Program-made: the position numbers and the translations under genes
Shown: piece by piece, positions 1-8,608 of the stretch
Position numbering within the stretch: the first letter of the stretch is position 1
Layout of the letters: every line of letters begins with the position of its first letter
The notes under the pieces: model-generated
What the model was told of the DNA's origin: nothing
Seen by the model: only the letters and a program-made list of their open reading frames with translations
Database searches by the model: none
Assembly (NCBI RefSeq): GCF_028435365.1
Contig: NZ_JAGTJJ010000003.1
Coordinates: 186,001 to 250,000, forward strand
Reading direction: 5' to 3'
Length of the DNA stretch: 64,000 bases
Source of the DNA: Polyangium jinanense
GTDB taxonomy: Bacteria > Myxococcota > Polyangia > Polyangiales > Polyangiaceae

Positions 1-2
1 AC

Positions 3-914
3 GACGCGTGCGTGCGTGGCAAGACGCCGGAGATCATCCGGGTGAGCGAGGGCCAGCACGAGAAGCGCATCAGCCGCATCGCGGACGCGATCGCGGAGCG
101 CGGGACGATCCGGGTGATCTGCGTGGCGGGTCCGTCGTCGTCGGGCAAGACGACGTTCCTCTCGCGCCTGACGGTGCAGCTCCTCGTGAACGGGATGCAC
201 CCGGTGGGTTTGTCGCTGGACGACTACTACGTCGACCGGGAGAAGACAGCGCGCGATGCGCGGGGCGAGTACGACTACGAGTCGCTCGAAGCGCTCGACG
301 TCGGCACGCTGCGTGATCATCTCGCGCGCATCGTCGCCGGGCAGACGGTGAAGACGTCGCGGTACGACTTCGTGACGGGCAAGAGCCATCCGGACGGGGG
401 GCGCGAGGTGACGCTACGCAGCTCGGACGTGCTCTTGATCGAGGGCATCCACGGGCTGAACCCGAAGCTCGTTGATGGAATCCTCCCGCGGGACAAGGTC
501 TTCCGCATCTTCATCCAGCCGATGACGGCGCTGCCGTTCGACCGGGTGAACCGCATCAACGTGTCCGACGTGCGTCTGCTCCGGCGCATCGTGCGCGACC
601 GTCACGGGCGCGGGACGAACGCGGCGGCGAACATCCAGCGCTGGCCGTCGGTGCGCGCGGGCGAACGCACGAACATCTTCCCGTTCCTCGCGCAGGCCGA
701 CGCGATCTTCGACTCGTCGCTCGTCTACGAGCTCGGCGTGATCAAGGTGTTCGCGGATCGCTACTTGCTCGAGGTGTCGCAGGAGCATCCCGCGTTCGTG
801 ACGGCGTATCGGCTAAGGCAGCTCATCGACAAGGTGGTGACGATCTACCCGGATCACGTGCCGCCGACGTCGATCCTGCGGGAGTTCATCGGGGGGAGCG
901 GGTTCGAGTACTAG
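3..914 (+). CDS. Uridine kinase-like nucleoside kinase, 5' partial
   Basis: The reading frame is open from the left edge, so the true start lies outside the window. About 303 residues are visible. A P-loop (GPSSSGKTT, near nt 129-155) is followed by DDYYVDRE and LIEGIHGLNP, the pattern of the uridine kinase/phosphoribulokinase family, which phosphorylates a nucleoside with NTP. The stretch just before the P-loop (IRVSEGQHEKRI) resembles longer bacterial nucleoside kinases that carry an N-terminal TGS/tRNA-synthetase-like region, so a large N-terminal part is probably missing. An internal GTG at 12 could be mistaken for the start but falls inside conserved sequence. The exact substrate cannot be read from the sequence. 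Confidence 0.85.
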   Translation, partial: DACVRGKTPEIIRVSEGQHEKRISRIADAIAERGTIRVICVAGPSSSGKTTFLSRLTVQLLVNGMHPVGLSLDDYYVDREKTARDARGEYDYESLEALDVGTLRDHLARIVAGQTVKTSRYDFVTGKSHPDGGREVTLRSSDVLLIEGIHGLNPKLVDGILPRDKVFRIFIQPMTALPFDRVNRINVSDVRLLRRIVRDRHGRGTNAAANIQRWPSVRAGERTNIFPFLAQADAIFDSSLVYELGVIKVFADRYLLEVSQEHPAFVTAYRLRQLIDKVVTIYPDHVPPTSILREFIGGSGFEY

Positions 915-918
915 GAGG

Positions 919-1036
919 TCAAACGGAGTCGGGATCGACGCCGAGGGCGCGGAGCACGACGAAGAAGTCGGGGGCACCGAACGTCTCGCCAGCGAGGTGC
1001 TTGGCGTTGAACTCGAACGACGATGTCCGCCGTGGC
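919..1036 (-). pseudogene. Possible C-terminal gene remnant
   Basis: Read on the minus strand, this short piece gives a protein-like ending (FEFNAKHLAGETFGAPDFFVVLRALGVDPDSV, in part) and a stop just after the kinase gene. Upstream in the same frame the translation turns into arginine/proline-rich nonsense that is antisense to the neighbouring gene. It may be the tail of a gene whose front was lost, or a chance reading. I do not recognise a family. Confidence 0.2.
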
Positions 1037-1048
1037 AAGCGGGGGCCC

Positions 1049-1831
1049 TTAAGGCGTCGTGCTTCCGCTCGCGGCGTCCGCGCCGGCTTCGACCGTGTCC
1101 TCGGGCTCGGGCAAGCCGGCCCTGCGTCGCGCCGTGGGCCGGACGCGCTCGGCCAGGGCGGGGCGGCCGGCGAGGAGGAAAAAGGCAGAGGCTGCGTCCG
1201 CCACGCCCGAATACGACGTTCCCCAGGCGGCCATGGCCTCGTTCTTGGCGGTCTGCGTGAGCTGCGCCTCGCGCTTTTCGCGATCGACATCGCCGAGCGC
1301 CGTCTTCAATGCGGAGGCGCTGGCTTTCAGGTCGTCGGCGGCCGCGATGGGGTCGATCTTCAAGCTCTTGTTCTTCGGCGGCTCGGTGAGCGGGCGATTG
1401 CGAAGCTGATTCTCGACATTGTCGGCGAGCACGAGGACGGTATGCGGGTCCTCTGGAATGGGGGCGCCGAGACCATAAGCACCGGCGACGACCTGGCCAT
1501 AGTTGCGACCGAGGCCGGAGCGAAGCGTGCCGAGGAAGTCCCGCGTCTCGGCGGTGCATTCGTCGCGCTTTGCGCGGTAGCCGTCGTCGTCGGAGAGCTC
1601 GACCATATGGGTACGGTCGGCAATGACGAGCTGGTCGGCACGCGCGCGGAGGTGGGCGCCGAATGCGGCGAGGACCTTGGCAATCGTGAGGTCCGGGGGG
1701 ACGCCGTCAGGGAAGAGAATCTTCTCCAGGGTGGGCGCGATCTCGGGGCCGTGGATGTCGATCGCGGCGACCACGGTGTTGGTGATCGAGACGCGGTCGG
1801 AGACCATGCGGGAAGCTTTGGCTTCGCTCAT
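1049..1831 (-). CDS. Hypothetical protein, mostly helical, 260 aa
   Basis: Starts at the ATG giving MSEAKASRMV. The open frame continues far upstream (to 2686) but that part is proline/arginine-rich and not protein-like. The body looks like real coding sequence: long amphipathic helices, a Lys/Asp-rich middle (PPKNKSLKIDP), and a run of helices ending in a disordered tail (EDTVEAGADAASGSTTP). There is no signal peptide, membrane segment or recognisable catalytic motif. Such proteins are common as lineage-specific cytoplasmic proteins in myxobacteria. Function unknown. Confidence 0.6.
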   Translation of the reverse strand: MSEAKASRMVSDRVSITNTVVAAIDIHGPEIAPTLEKILFPDGVPPDLTIAKVLAAFGAHLRARADQLVIADRTHMVELSDDDGYRAKRDECTAETRDFLGTLRSGLGRNYGQVVAGAYGLGAPIPEDPHTVLVLADNVENQLRNRPLTEPPKNKSLKIDPIAAADDLKASASALKTALGDVDREKREAQLTQTAKNEAMAAWGTSYSGVADAASAFFLLAGRPALAERVRPTARRRAGLPEPEDTVEAGADAASGSTTP

Positions 1832-2211
1832 GGGATGTTGGTATCCGAACGGAGCCCCGTTGGGAAGGGGGATTGCGGGAGTGTTCGGGACGGGAGCTTC
1901 AACTTGAAGATGGGGCTCCAGGGACGAACGGGGTGCGACGCTCGGGCGCGCGGAGGGGGGCAGGGGCGGCGGGAGGCGAGATCGAGCGGCGTGGTGGGCG
2001 GGGAAGGAAGGCGGGGAGGGGGTTTGATCGGTGCGGGTGAGGTAGGAAGAGGCGGGGAGGTGGTTTGGTGGGGGAGGGGCGTGGCGGGCGAGCCGGGAGG
2101 GCGGTTCCGAAGGAAACGAGGCGCAGCGGCGCGGGGGAGGTGAAGCGTAGGGATGAAAGGTGCTTCGCCGGGGGGCATGATGCGCGCGGGGGACGTGGTA
2201 GGTTGCCTCCC
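1832..2211. other. 380-bp intergenic region with G/purine-rich tract
   Basis: Divergent gap between the hypothetical gene at 1049-1831 (minus) and the gene starting at 2212 (plus). From about 1955 to 2150 the plus strand is almost entirely G and A with few C or T, containing many runs of three to five G. Open frames cross it on both strands, but their translations are repetitive Gly/Arg or Pro/Ser and not credible proteins. It probably contains the promoters of the two flanking genes; I could not place them. Confidence 0.5.
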
Positions 2212-2658
2212 ATGTCAGCGGCTTGGCCGAAGATGTATCGCACGATGGTTCCGGAGGATCCGTCAGCGAAGCCTGCGGTTCCGGCGGTGGGGACGGCGGC
2301 GAACATGCTCGGCGTGCGCGTGCCGCCGCATCCGACTCCGGATGTTCACCCGGATAGCGCGGGGAACGTGGGGCCTTGCGGGGAGGGGCTCTCGGTGGCC
2401 CCAAGCCTCGCCGTCCTCCCACAACGGCTCGTGCCCGCGCGGCTCCGTGACAAGCGACGTGGCGCGCGAGGCCCTGACGATCTCCATGTGTTTCGCCTCG
2501 GGGAGGCGAGCTTCCGGCGCGCGCCGGTAGGGGGCTCGCTGGAACTCCAGCCGACCTCCGACACGCATGGCGTGCTTCAGCCCCTCCGGCAAACCTCCGT
2601 CGCGCAATACCAGCTCGATTTGGGGGCCACGAAGACATCATGGGTCGACGAGGGGTGA
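2212..2658 (+). CDS. Possible Tse2-type toxin-like protein, 148 aa
   Basis: Starts at the ATG giving MSAAWPKMY, although the frame is open further upstream through the G-rich tract. Visible elements are GPCGEGLSVAPSLAVLP, a central DLHVFRLG, and a C-terminal HGVLQPLR with YQLDLGATKTSW. From memory, this arrangement (GGMSVAP..LP, an xRLG block, an HG..P block, a Y..xL..T..W ending) occurs in short myxobacterial proteins annotated as Tse2-family ADP-ribosyltransferase toxins. I cannot confirm that without a profile search. The next gene follows after 5 nt, so the two are probably cotranscribed, as expected if the partner were a cognate protein. It could equally be a conserved protein of unknown function. 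Confidence 0.4.
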   Translation: MSAAWPKMYRTMVPEDPSAKPAVPAVGTAANMLGVRVPPHPTPDVHPDSAGNVGPCGEGLSVAPSLAVLPQRLVPARLRDKRRGARGPDDLHVFRLGEASFRRAPVGGSLELQPTSDTHGVLQPLRQTSVAQYQLDLGATKTSWVDEG

Positions 2659-2663
2659 CGAAG

Positions 2664-3881
2664 ATGTCCCAATCGAACCGAGCCAAGTACGAAGCCCTGC
2701 TCGTCGCCCTTCACCAGGAGATGCGCGCCGGGCGACGCGAGGGTCAGCGGGCGGCAGAAATCGAGGGCGAGATGGATGCGCCCTGGTACGCGCTTTCGGA
2801 TGACGAGCGTGCTCTCTTCGATGACCTCTCGGAGGACCTGTATATCATCGAAGGGAAACGTCGGATCGAACCGCTTGCGGAGGGGGAAACGCCAGTGTCC
2901 GTAATGCAGCAACTCCCCGCTGCATTCAAGGCAAAAGACGACCGCCGGACGCTCCAGCTCCTCCGGAAGCTCCCGACGCTCGAAGCCCCGCACGTGTATG
3001 TGATGGGGCGCTGCTGGGACCGGCAGGAGTTTTTCTGGGGCGCTGTCTGTTTCTACGACTTCGCCAAGGAGCTTCAACCCAAGGATGTCTACGAGGTTTC
3101 AGCGCTCGAAGCGCTGGTGCGTGCCGGTTCAATCGAGCAAGCCGAGGAGCGTGCTCGCGGAATCGAGACCCGCCCCATTGTGTCGGGCACGCTGCTCCTT
3201 CAGGCTGCTTCCATCCTTCATCGTGCCGCCACGCGTCTTGAAGAAACCGAGCGTCGTTCGACCCTGGGGCGCGTGACGAAGTTGGTCGAGTGCGCATGGG
3301 ATGACGCCACGGCGCTGCCTTCGGTTCGTGCTTCGGGACTTCTCGCTGCAGGTTTTGCGTATGAGCACCTGGGCGACAGGGAAAAGGCATTACGCTCGTT
3401 CGAGCGGGCTGTGACGGTACATCGCTCTGAAGCTCCGCTGCTCGCGCGCGGCCTCGCGTTGCTGCACTCCGATCGGCCCCGAGCGATGCGCGACTTCATC
3501 GAGGCTGCCAGATCCAAGACGAAACTCGACTGGCCCTACCTCTACGCTACGCATCACGCACTCCAGGCAGGCCGCTATGCCGAAGTCGAGCGGTTCTGTG
3601 AAGACGGGCTTGCGGTATCCACCCGTAGTGAGGTGCGTGGGCGCCTCCTGGAGTGGTGGGCCATCGCCGCCGCGATGCTCGGTCATCCTGCACAACTGGT
3701 GAATGCTCTCTTTGAGCAGGCGATGACAGAGCTACCGCTGGACCCGCAAATCCGTCGCAACGCCGAGCGGTATCGGGAGGCGCTCTACTTCCAGAAAGCC
3801 ACGCCTGCGAACGACTGGGAGCTGTCGACGGACATCGACGAAGCACAGGCGTGGGAATCCCTGCGGCAGCTCGCCGCCTGA
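2664..3881 (+). CDS. TPR-like helical repeat protein, 405 aa
   Basis: The ATG at 2664 is preceded by GAGGGG at a good ribosome-binding distance, which favours it over the ATG at 2640. The protein is soluble and helical. Residues 1-70 form a charged helical N-terminus (ALSDDERALFDDLSEDL). The remainder is made of helix-turn-helix repeats with TPR-like spacing, clearest at FAYEHLGDREKALRSFERAV and the following repeats, down to EALYFQKA. TPR proteins act as protein-binding scaffolds. Given the 5-nt spacing to the possible toxin upstream, an immunity or chaperone role is imaginable but unproven. No catalytic motif was seen. Confidence 0.6.
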   Translation: MSQSNRAKYEALLVALHQEMRAGRREGQRAAEIEGEMDAPWYALSDDERALFDDLSEDLYIIEGKRRIEPLAEGETPVSVMQQLPAAFKAKDDRRTLQLLRKLPTLEAPHVYVMGRCWDRQEFFWGAVCFYDFAKELQPKDVYEVSALEALVRAGSIEQAEERARGIETRPIVSGTLLLQAASILHRAATRLEETERRSTLGRVTKLVECAWDDATALPSVRASGLLAAGFAYEHLGDREKALRSFERAVTVHRSEAPLLARGLALLHSDRPRAMRDFIEAARSKTKLDWPYLYATHHALQAGRYAEVERFCEDGLAVSTRSEVRGRLLEWWAIAAAMLGHPAQLVNALFEQAMTELPLDPQIRRNAERYREALYFQKATPANDWELSTDIDEAQAWESLRQLAA

Positions 3882-3893
3882 TCCCAACCCGCT

Positions 3894-4283
3894 CTACTTC
3901 GGCTGATCGTCGTCCGTCATGATCCGAAACCCCGGATCCTCCTCCGTCGGCCCCTTCGGCTTCTGGCCCGGCGGGTACCGCGGCGGATCACGATCGTCGC
4001 CCTTGCGCTCGTCTTCCGGCTCGGGCTCGCGCTTCTTGTCCTTGTCCTTCGATCCGAACAGGATCTCCGTCCCGAGCCGGCTCACCACGTTGTTCGCCGC
4101 CCGGTAGATCTCGCGACCCGCGACCTCGACTTGCTTGCCCACATCCGAGCGGTCGAGCTCCTTCTTGATTCCGCTCGCCGCCATCGTGGCCGCGCGGAAC
4201 AAGTGGCCGAGCCCTTGCACCAGGTGCGTCCTCGCCCGCTCCGACTGCTCGTTGCGGTCGTCCCGATCGTCGTTCGCGCTCAT
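3894..4283 (-). CDS. Hypothetical charged protein, 129 aa
   Basis: Starts at ATG (MSANDDRDDRN). An acidic N-terminus is followed by an amphipathic helical section (residues ~20-75, including GIKKELDRSDVGKQVEVAGREIYRAA) and a long, charged, probably disordered tail rich in Lys, Asp, Glu and Pro. There is no signal peptide and no clear membrane helix. It converges with the TPR-like gene across a 12-bp gap and is followed on the same strand, 39 bp further on, by the diguanylate cyclase stop. Function unknown; possibly a peripheral membrane or chaperone-like protein. Confidence 0.6.
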   Translation of the reverse strand: MSANDDRDDRNEQSERARTHLVQGLGHLFRAATMAASGIKKELDRSDVGKQVEVAGREIYRAANNVVSRLGTEILFGSKDKDKKREPEPEDERKGDDRDPPRYPPGQKPKGPTEEDPGFRIMTDDDQPK

Positions 4284-4322
4284 GCCTAGAGTGTATGGGT
4301 CGTGTCAGCGCGCTCGCAAGCG

Positions 4323-6488
4323 TCAGGCAGCGTGTTGCGCTTTCGAGCCGGCCGCGCGGGTAGGCAAGGCCGCGTGGGCGGTCACGCGGTTTCTGCCCCC
4401 GCGCTTCGAGGCGTAGAGGGCCTCGTCCGCGGCCTTGAACAGGTCGTCCCAGGTCTCGCCGGCCTCGGGGAAGCTCGCCACGCCGATCGAGCAGGTCACG
4501 CGGATCGTCACGGGCTGACCGTCCGGGCCGGGCTTCGGCGCGTGGAAGATCGTCTTGCCGAGCTCCTCGCGCACCCGCTCGGCCAGGAGCATCGCGCCGC
4601 GCGCATCCGTCTCCTCGCAGATCACCACGAACTCTTCGCCGCCGAACCGCGCGATGGCGTCGGTCGCGCGCCGCTCGCGACGGAGCACCTCGCCGAGGCC
4701 CTTGATGATCACGTCGCCCGCGTCGTGCCCGTAGGTGTCGTTGACCTTCTTGAAGTGGTCGATGTCCGTCACGAGCACGCTGAGCTTGCGGCCGAAGCGC
4801 TTGGCCGCCTTGATCTTCTGGTCGGCGATCTCCAGCATCGCGCGCTTGTTGTAGAGGCCCGTCATGCCGTCGAGCGTGGCCATCTCCTCGAGCCTGCGCA
4901 TCATGCGGGCGTTCGCGAGCGAGACGGCGACGTGGCTCGTGAGCACTTCGAGCGTGCTGCGCGCGGCGTCGCCGAACGCGGCCCGGCGGCGCGAGCCGAG
5001 CACGAGCGTGCCGAGGGGTTTGTCGTGCACGAGCATCGGCAGAACGATCATCGAGGGCATGCTCGGCGGCGCGAGCTTCTTCGTGAAGACGATCTGCCGC
5101 TTCTCGTCGTACTCGCCGCGGTAGGGCAGCGGGTGCTTGTTTTCGAGCGCCATCGAGACGAGGCCGGCGTTCTTCTTGTACTGCTGGCCGACGAGGTTCG
5201 CCTCGTCGCCGCCGCTGACGGCGCGGATCTCGTGCGCCTTCTGCGACTCGTCGTAGAGCGTGACCGCGGCGAAGTCGACGCTCGTGATCTCGCGCGCCGT
5301 GCGCAGGCCCGCCTCCACGACCTCGGCCTCGGTCGTCGCGGCGTTGAGGCTCTCGACCGCGCGGTAGAGCCGGCCCTGCTCCACCTTCGCGCGCTCGAGC
5401 TGCACGAACACGCGCTCGTTCTGGATGGCCCGCACCGCGTAGCGGCAGGCTTCCATGGCGAGCTCTTGTTCTTTGAGGCCAAAGGGTTCGTCGGCGATGC
5501 GGTCGAGGACGAGCACGCCGCGGATGGCGCCGTGCTCGAAGACCGGCAGCGCGAGCGCGGCGCGCACGGGGCAGGGGCCCGTGTAGTAGGGGAGCTTGTG
5601 GCGCGGTTCGAGGCCGCGGAGCGCGACGGCCTCGCGCTGCGTGATCGCCGCGCCGAAGATGCCGTCGCCCGCGAGGAAAGGGCCCTCGGCGACGTTCGGA
5701 TCGTCCGTCGAGAGCTCGCTGATGCGCAGGTGCGTCCCGGCGTCGTTTTGCCAGAGCAGGACGGCCGTGTGCAGGTTCATCGCCTGCCGCAGGAGCCGCA
5801 GCGCGAAGAGCACGGACTGGTGGATCTCCTCCACGCCCGAGCGCACGAGCCGCTCCTCGTCGTTCGCCCGCGACGCGTTGCGACCGCCGGCCGGCGCGCC
5901 GAGCAGTCGGTAGCTCCGCGCGTCGTCACGAAGTTTTTCCACCTCGGCCTGGATGCGCTCCTTCAGCGCGCTGCGGGCCCGCGCGATCTCGGCGCGAAGG
6001 AGCAGCGCGTTGAACGAGGCGAACACGACCATGAACGCGCCCGAGTAAGCGAGCCGCTCGAAGCTCGACGCGACCATGGCCCAGTGCCGCACGGACGCGT
6101 CGAGGCCGAGCGCGAAGGCGAGGAGGAGCACGGTGGCGATCGGTCGCGCGAACGCGCTCACGAGGCCCACGCACACGTAGACGAGCGGGTAGAGGCGCCC
6201 GTCGAGCGCGCCGTCGCTGCGCGTCACGATCGCGTAGACGAGCACGGTGAAGAGCGCGCCGACCTCGAGGTCGAGGCGGAGCGTGCCCTCGATCGCCCGG
6301 GAGCGTCGCGACGCACGCGCCGCGAGCAGGCCGAGCAGGAGCGCCGAGGCAGGCGCTTCGATCCAGAGCGAGAGCGGGCTCGCCGTGGACGCGACCACGA
6401 CCGCGCCGAGGGCGATCGCAGCGGTGAGCGGCAAGGCCGCGCGGCCAAGGCGCCGAAGCTTGAGCACGAGGACCACGAGCGGAGCCAT
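4323..6488 (-). CDS. Membrane GAF-GGDEF diguanylate cyclase
   Basis: About 721 aa. The N-terminus has several hydrophobic helices (residues ~15-175), followed by two GAF-like sensory domains (~220-380 and ~400-560) and a C-terminal GGDEF domain with GGEEF near residue 616. An RxxD product-inhibition site (RATD) lies five residues before GGEEF, so the enzyme should make cyclic di-GMP from two GTP and be feedback-inhibited by it. I chose the ATG at 6488; a TTG at 6551 is in frame and would add 21 residues, but neither has a strong ribosome-binding site. It is divergent from the histidine kinase gene, 127 bp apart, so both may respond to membrane or redox signals. The signal bound by the GAF domains is unknown. 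Confidence 0.88.
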   Translation of the reverse strand: MAPLVVLVLKLRRLGRAALPLTAAIALGAVVVASTASPLSLWIEAPASALLLGLLAARASRRSRAIEGTLRLDLEVGALFTVLVYAIVTRSDGALDGRLYPLVYVCVGLVSAFARPIATVLLLAFALGLDASVRHWAMVASSFERLAYSGAFMVVFASFNALLLRAEIARARSALKERIQAEVEKLRDDARSYRLLGAPAGGRNASRANDEERLVRSGVEEIHQSVLFALRLLRQAMNLHTAVLLWQNDAGTHLRISELSTDDPNVAEGPFLAGDGIFGAAITQREAVALRGLEPRHKLPYYTGPCPVRAALALPVFEHGAIRGVLVLDRIADEPFGLKEQELAMEACRYAVRAIQNERVFVQLERAKVEQGRLYRAVESLNAATTEAEVVEAGLRTAREITSVDFAAVTLYDESQKAHEIRAVSGGDEANLVGQQYKKNAGLVSMALENKHPLPYRGEYDEKRQIVFTKKLAPPSMPSMIVLPMLVHDKPLGTLVLGSRRRAAFGDAARSTLEVLTSHVAVSLANARMMRRLEEMATLDGMTGLYNKRAMLEIADQKIKAAKRFGRKLSVLVTDIDHFKKVNDTYGHDAGDVIIKGLGEVLRRERRATDAIARFGGEEFVVICEETDARGAMLLAERVREELGKTIFHAPKPGPDGQPVTIRVTCSIGVASFPEAGETWDDLFKAADEALYASKRGGRNRVTAHAALPTRAAGSKAQHAA

Positions 6489-6615
6489 GCGGGTGCGGGG
6501 GTTCGGGGGCGCAGCTCGGCTCGTCCGAGCGAAGCCCCCGAGCGTCGACAACGCCCCGTATCAGAGCTGATCGGACCGGGCCTAGTTTTGGGAGAAGACG
6601 GCTACCCTAACGCCT

Positions 6616-7761
6616 GTGCGCCCCGGCATACGGCTTCAGCTCCTCGTCGCGCTCGGCACGCTCCTCGTCCTCGCTTTCCTGCCTTTGTTCTTCGCCGTCG
6701 TCAGCTTGCACCGGGCCAGCATGGCGGGGGTCATTCCCACGGCGCCGCTCATCCGGCTCCTCGCCCTCTACATGGGCATCTTCGCCCTCGCGCTGCTCAT
6801 CTTCATGTACCTCGCGATGACGCGGCTCGTGGTCGATCCGATCGAGCGCCTCTCGCGCGCCGCGGGCCGTGTGGCAGAGGGCGCGCGGCGACTCGAGTTA
6901 CCACGCACGGGCGCGCGTGAGCTCGCCGAGCTTGCCGAGAGCGTGTCGCGCATGACCGAGCGCCTGCGCGCCGACGAAGAGAGCCTGCGCGTGAAGATCG
7001 AAGAGGCCACGCGGTACGCGAAGGAGCTCGAGCGCGCGCAGGAGCGACTCGTGCGTTCGGAGCGGCTCGCCTCCGTGGGACGTCTCGCGGCCGGGCTCGC
7101 GCACGAGATCGGAAACCCCATCGCGGCGCTGCTCGGCTTCGAAGAGCTTCTCCTCGCCGGCGGCCTCGACGAGACCGATGAGCGCGACTTCCTGCAACGC
7201 ATGAAGCGCGAGACCGAGCGCATCCACCGCATCCTGCGCGACTTGCTCGACTTCGCGCGCCCCGCCACGAGCGTGCGTGACGGACGACCCCCCGAGGCCT
7301 TTGGCTCCTTCACGCAAGCGCTCGACGCCGCGCTCGCCCTCGTCAAACCGCAGAAGGCCCTGCGCGACGTGGACATCACGATCGACGTCGAGAAAGACCT
7401 GCCGCTCGTCGCGCTCTCCGAACCGCGCCTCGTGCAGGTCCTTCTGAACCTGCTCTTCAACGCGGCCGACGCCGTCCCCAAGCCCGGAGGCCGCATCGAG
7501 CTCCTCGCGCGCCGCGCGCCCGAGGGCTTGCGTGTCGAGGTCCGCGACAACGGCCCCGGCGTCGCGCCTGCGATCCGCGATCACCTCTTCGAACCCTTCA
7601 CCACGACGAAGGACGTCGGCAAAGGCACGGGCCTCGGGCTCGCGGTCTGTCGCGGCCTGCTCGAATCCGTGGGCGGATCGATCGGCGTCGAGCACGGCGA
7701 GGAGGGCGCGGGCGCGCGCTTCTCCTTCACGGTCCCGCTCGCGGCGAAGGACCTCAGTTGA
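6616..7761 (+). CDS. Membrane sensor histidine kinase
   Basis: 381 aa, GTG start. Two membrane helices (about residues 9-31 and 47-70) are joined by only a short loop, so there is little periplasmic sensor. A HAMP linker (~70-120) leads into a short coiled coil, then a HisKA domain with the phospho-accepting His163 in AHEIGNP, and a HATPase_c domain with N (NLLFNAADA), G1 (DNGPG), F (FEPFTTTK) and G2 (GTGLGLAV) boxes. All ATP-binding motifs are intact. The AHEIGNP/FTTTK style is that of NtrB-like kinases. No response regulator is next to it, so it is an orphan kinase. Its last 8 nt overlap the end of the convergent SirB1-like gene. Confidence 0.92.
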   Translation: MRPGIRLQLLVALGTLLVLAFLPLFFAVVSLHRASMAGVIPTAPLIRLLALYMGIFALALLIFMYLAMTRLVVDPIERLSRAAGRVAEGARRLELPRTGARELAELAESVSRMTERLRADEESLRVKIEEATRYAKELERAQERLVRSERLASVGRLAAGLAHEIGNPIAALLGFEELLLAGGLDETDERDFLQRMKRETERIHRILRDLLDFARPATSVRDGRPPEAFGSFTQALDAALALVKPQKALRDVDITIDVEKDLPLVALSEPRLVQVLLNLLFNAADAVPKPGGRIELLARRAPEGLRVEVRDNGPGVAPAIRDHLFEPFTTTKDVGKGTGLGLAVCRGLLESVGGSIGVEHGEEGAGARFSFTVPLAAKDLS

Positions 7762-8572
7762 ACGAGCGGTGCGCGCTTGGCCGGGCGAGGATCGCGCGGC
7801 TGCCGCCGAGACGCTCGAGCTCGCGGGTGAGCTCCGGCGACGGCGCGATCGCCACGAGATGCTCGAGCACGTTGCGCAGCCGCTCGTCGTCCCCCCGCGA
7901 CGCGTGGATGCTGCGGAGGTTCGAGAGCATGCGGGCCAGGATCTGACGCTTGCTACACGGTTCGAGCAGGCGCGGATCGACCCGCGGGCCCGCGCCCGTC
8001 ACGCGCGCGTGCAGCGCTTCGAGCTCCGTGTTGCCGAGGATCCGACCGTGGAACGGATCGATCACCAGGTTGACGTTCGGGGCTCCGAGCCGCCTGACGG
8101 CGCGGTTCTCCAACGCCAATCGCGACGCTTCCTTCTCCCGCTCCCCCGCGCCGACCAGGAAATGCCCCGGGAACGAGATCCCTTTCGCGTCGATCCCCGC
8201 GCGTGTCGCCACGTCGAGGAGGATCACCGCCAGCGTGATCGGGATGCCCTTCTTCCGATCGAGCACCTCGTTCAGGTAGCTGTTGCGCGGGTCGTAATAC
8301 TCCTCGGCGTTCCCACGGAAGCCTTGCGAGCCGTAGAGCCATTCGAGCACCACGCGCACTCGCTCCTCCGTCGTCCCGTGCGGCGCGGCTTGCGCGATGC
8401 GACGGGCGGCGGCGCGGCCGAGCCCTTCGAGCGTCGCCACGTACCGCGCGACGTCGAGCGACGGGTACTCGCTTTCGGCGAAGACGAGCGCGGCTTGGAC
8501 GAGGTCGATCTCCGACTCGGGACGCGAGACGAGGTGGGCGAAGAGGGTCAGGCTCGGACGAGAAGGCACCAT
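7754..8572 (-). CDS. SirB1-like transglutaminase-fold/TPR protein
   Basis: 272 aa, ATG start. It matches the SirB1 family (transglutaminase-like core plus helical repeats): YDPRNSYLNEVLDRKKGIPITLAVI, GISFPGHFLV and the DPFHGR segment are the usual landmarks. The family's biochemical role is not settled. Members are soluble, often lie beside envelope or cell-wall genes, and may lack full protease activity. Residues ~195-260 form TPR-like helices (LSNLRSIHASRGDDERLRN). It is the last gene of a probable three-gene minus-strand unit with the polysaccharide deacetylase and a small membrane protein. Confidence 0.85.
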   Translation of the reverse strand: MVPSRPSLTLFAHLVSRPESEIDLVQAALVFAESEYPSLDVARYVATLEGLGRAAARRIAQAAPHGTTEERVRVVLEWLYGSQGFRGNAEEYYDPRNSYLNEVLDRKKGIPITLAVILLDVATRAGIDAKGISFPGHFLVGAGEREKEASRLALENRAVRRLGAPNVNLVIDPFHGRILGNTELEALHARVTGAGPRVDPRLLEPCSKRQILARMLSNLRSIHASRGDDERLRNVLEHLVAIAPSPELTRELERLGGSRAILARPSAHRSFN

Positions 8573-8608
8573 GACGATCCGTCTTCGTTCGTAGCGCTCT
8601 TCGGGGCC

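Noticed and set aside
4302..6920. An 872-codon plus-strand frame over the diguanylate cyclase gene
   Set aside because: The translation is His/Arg/Asp-rich and lies antisense to a gene with clear GAF and GGDEF domains.
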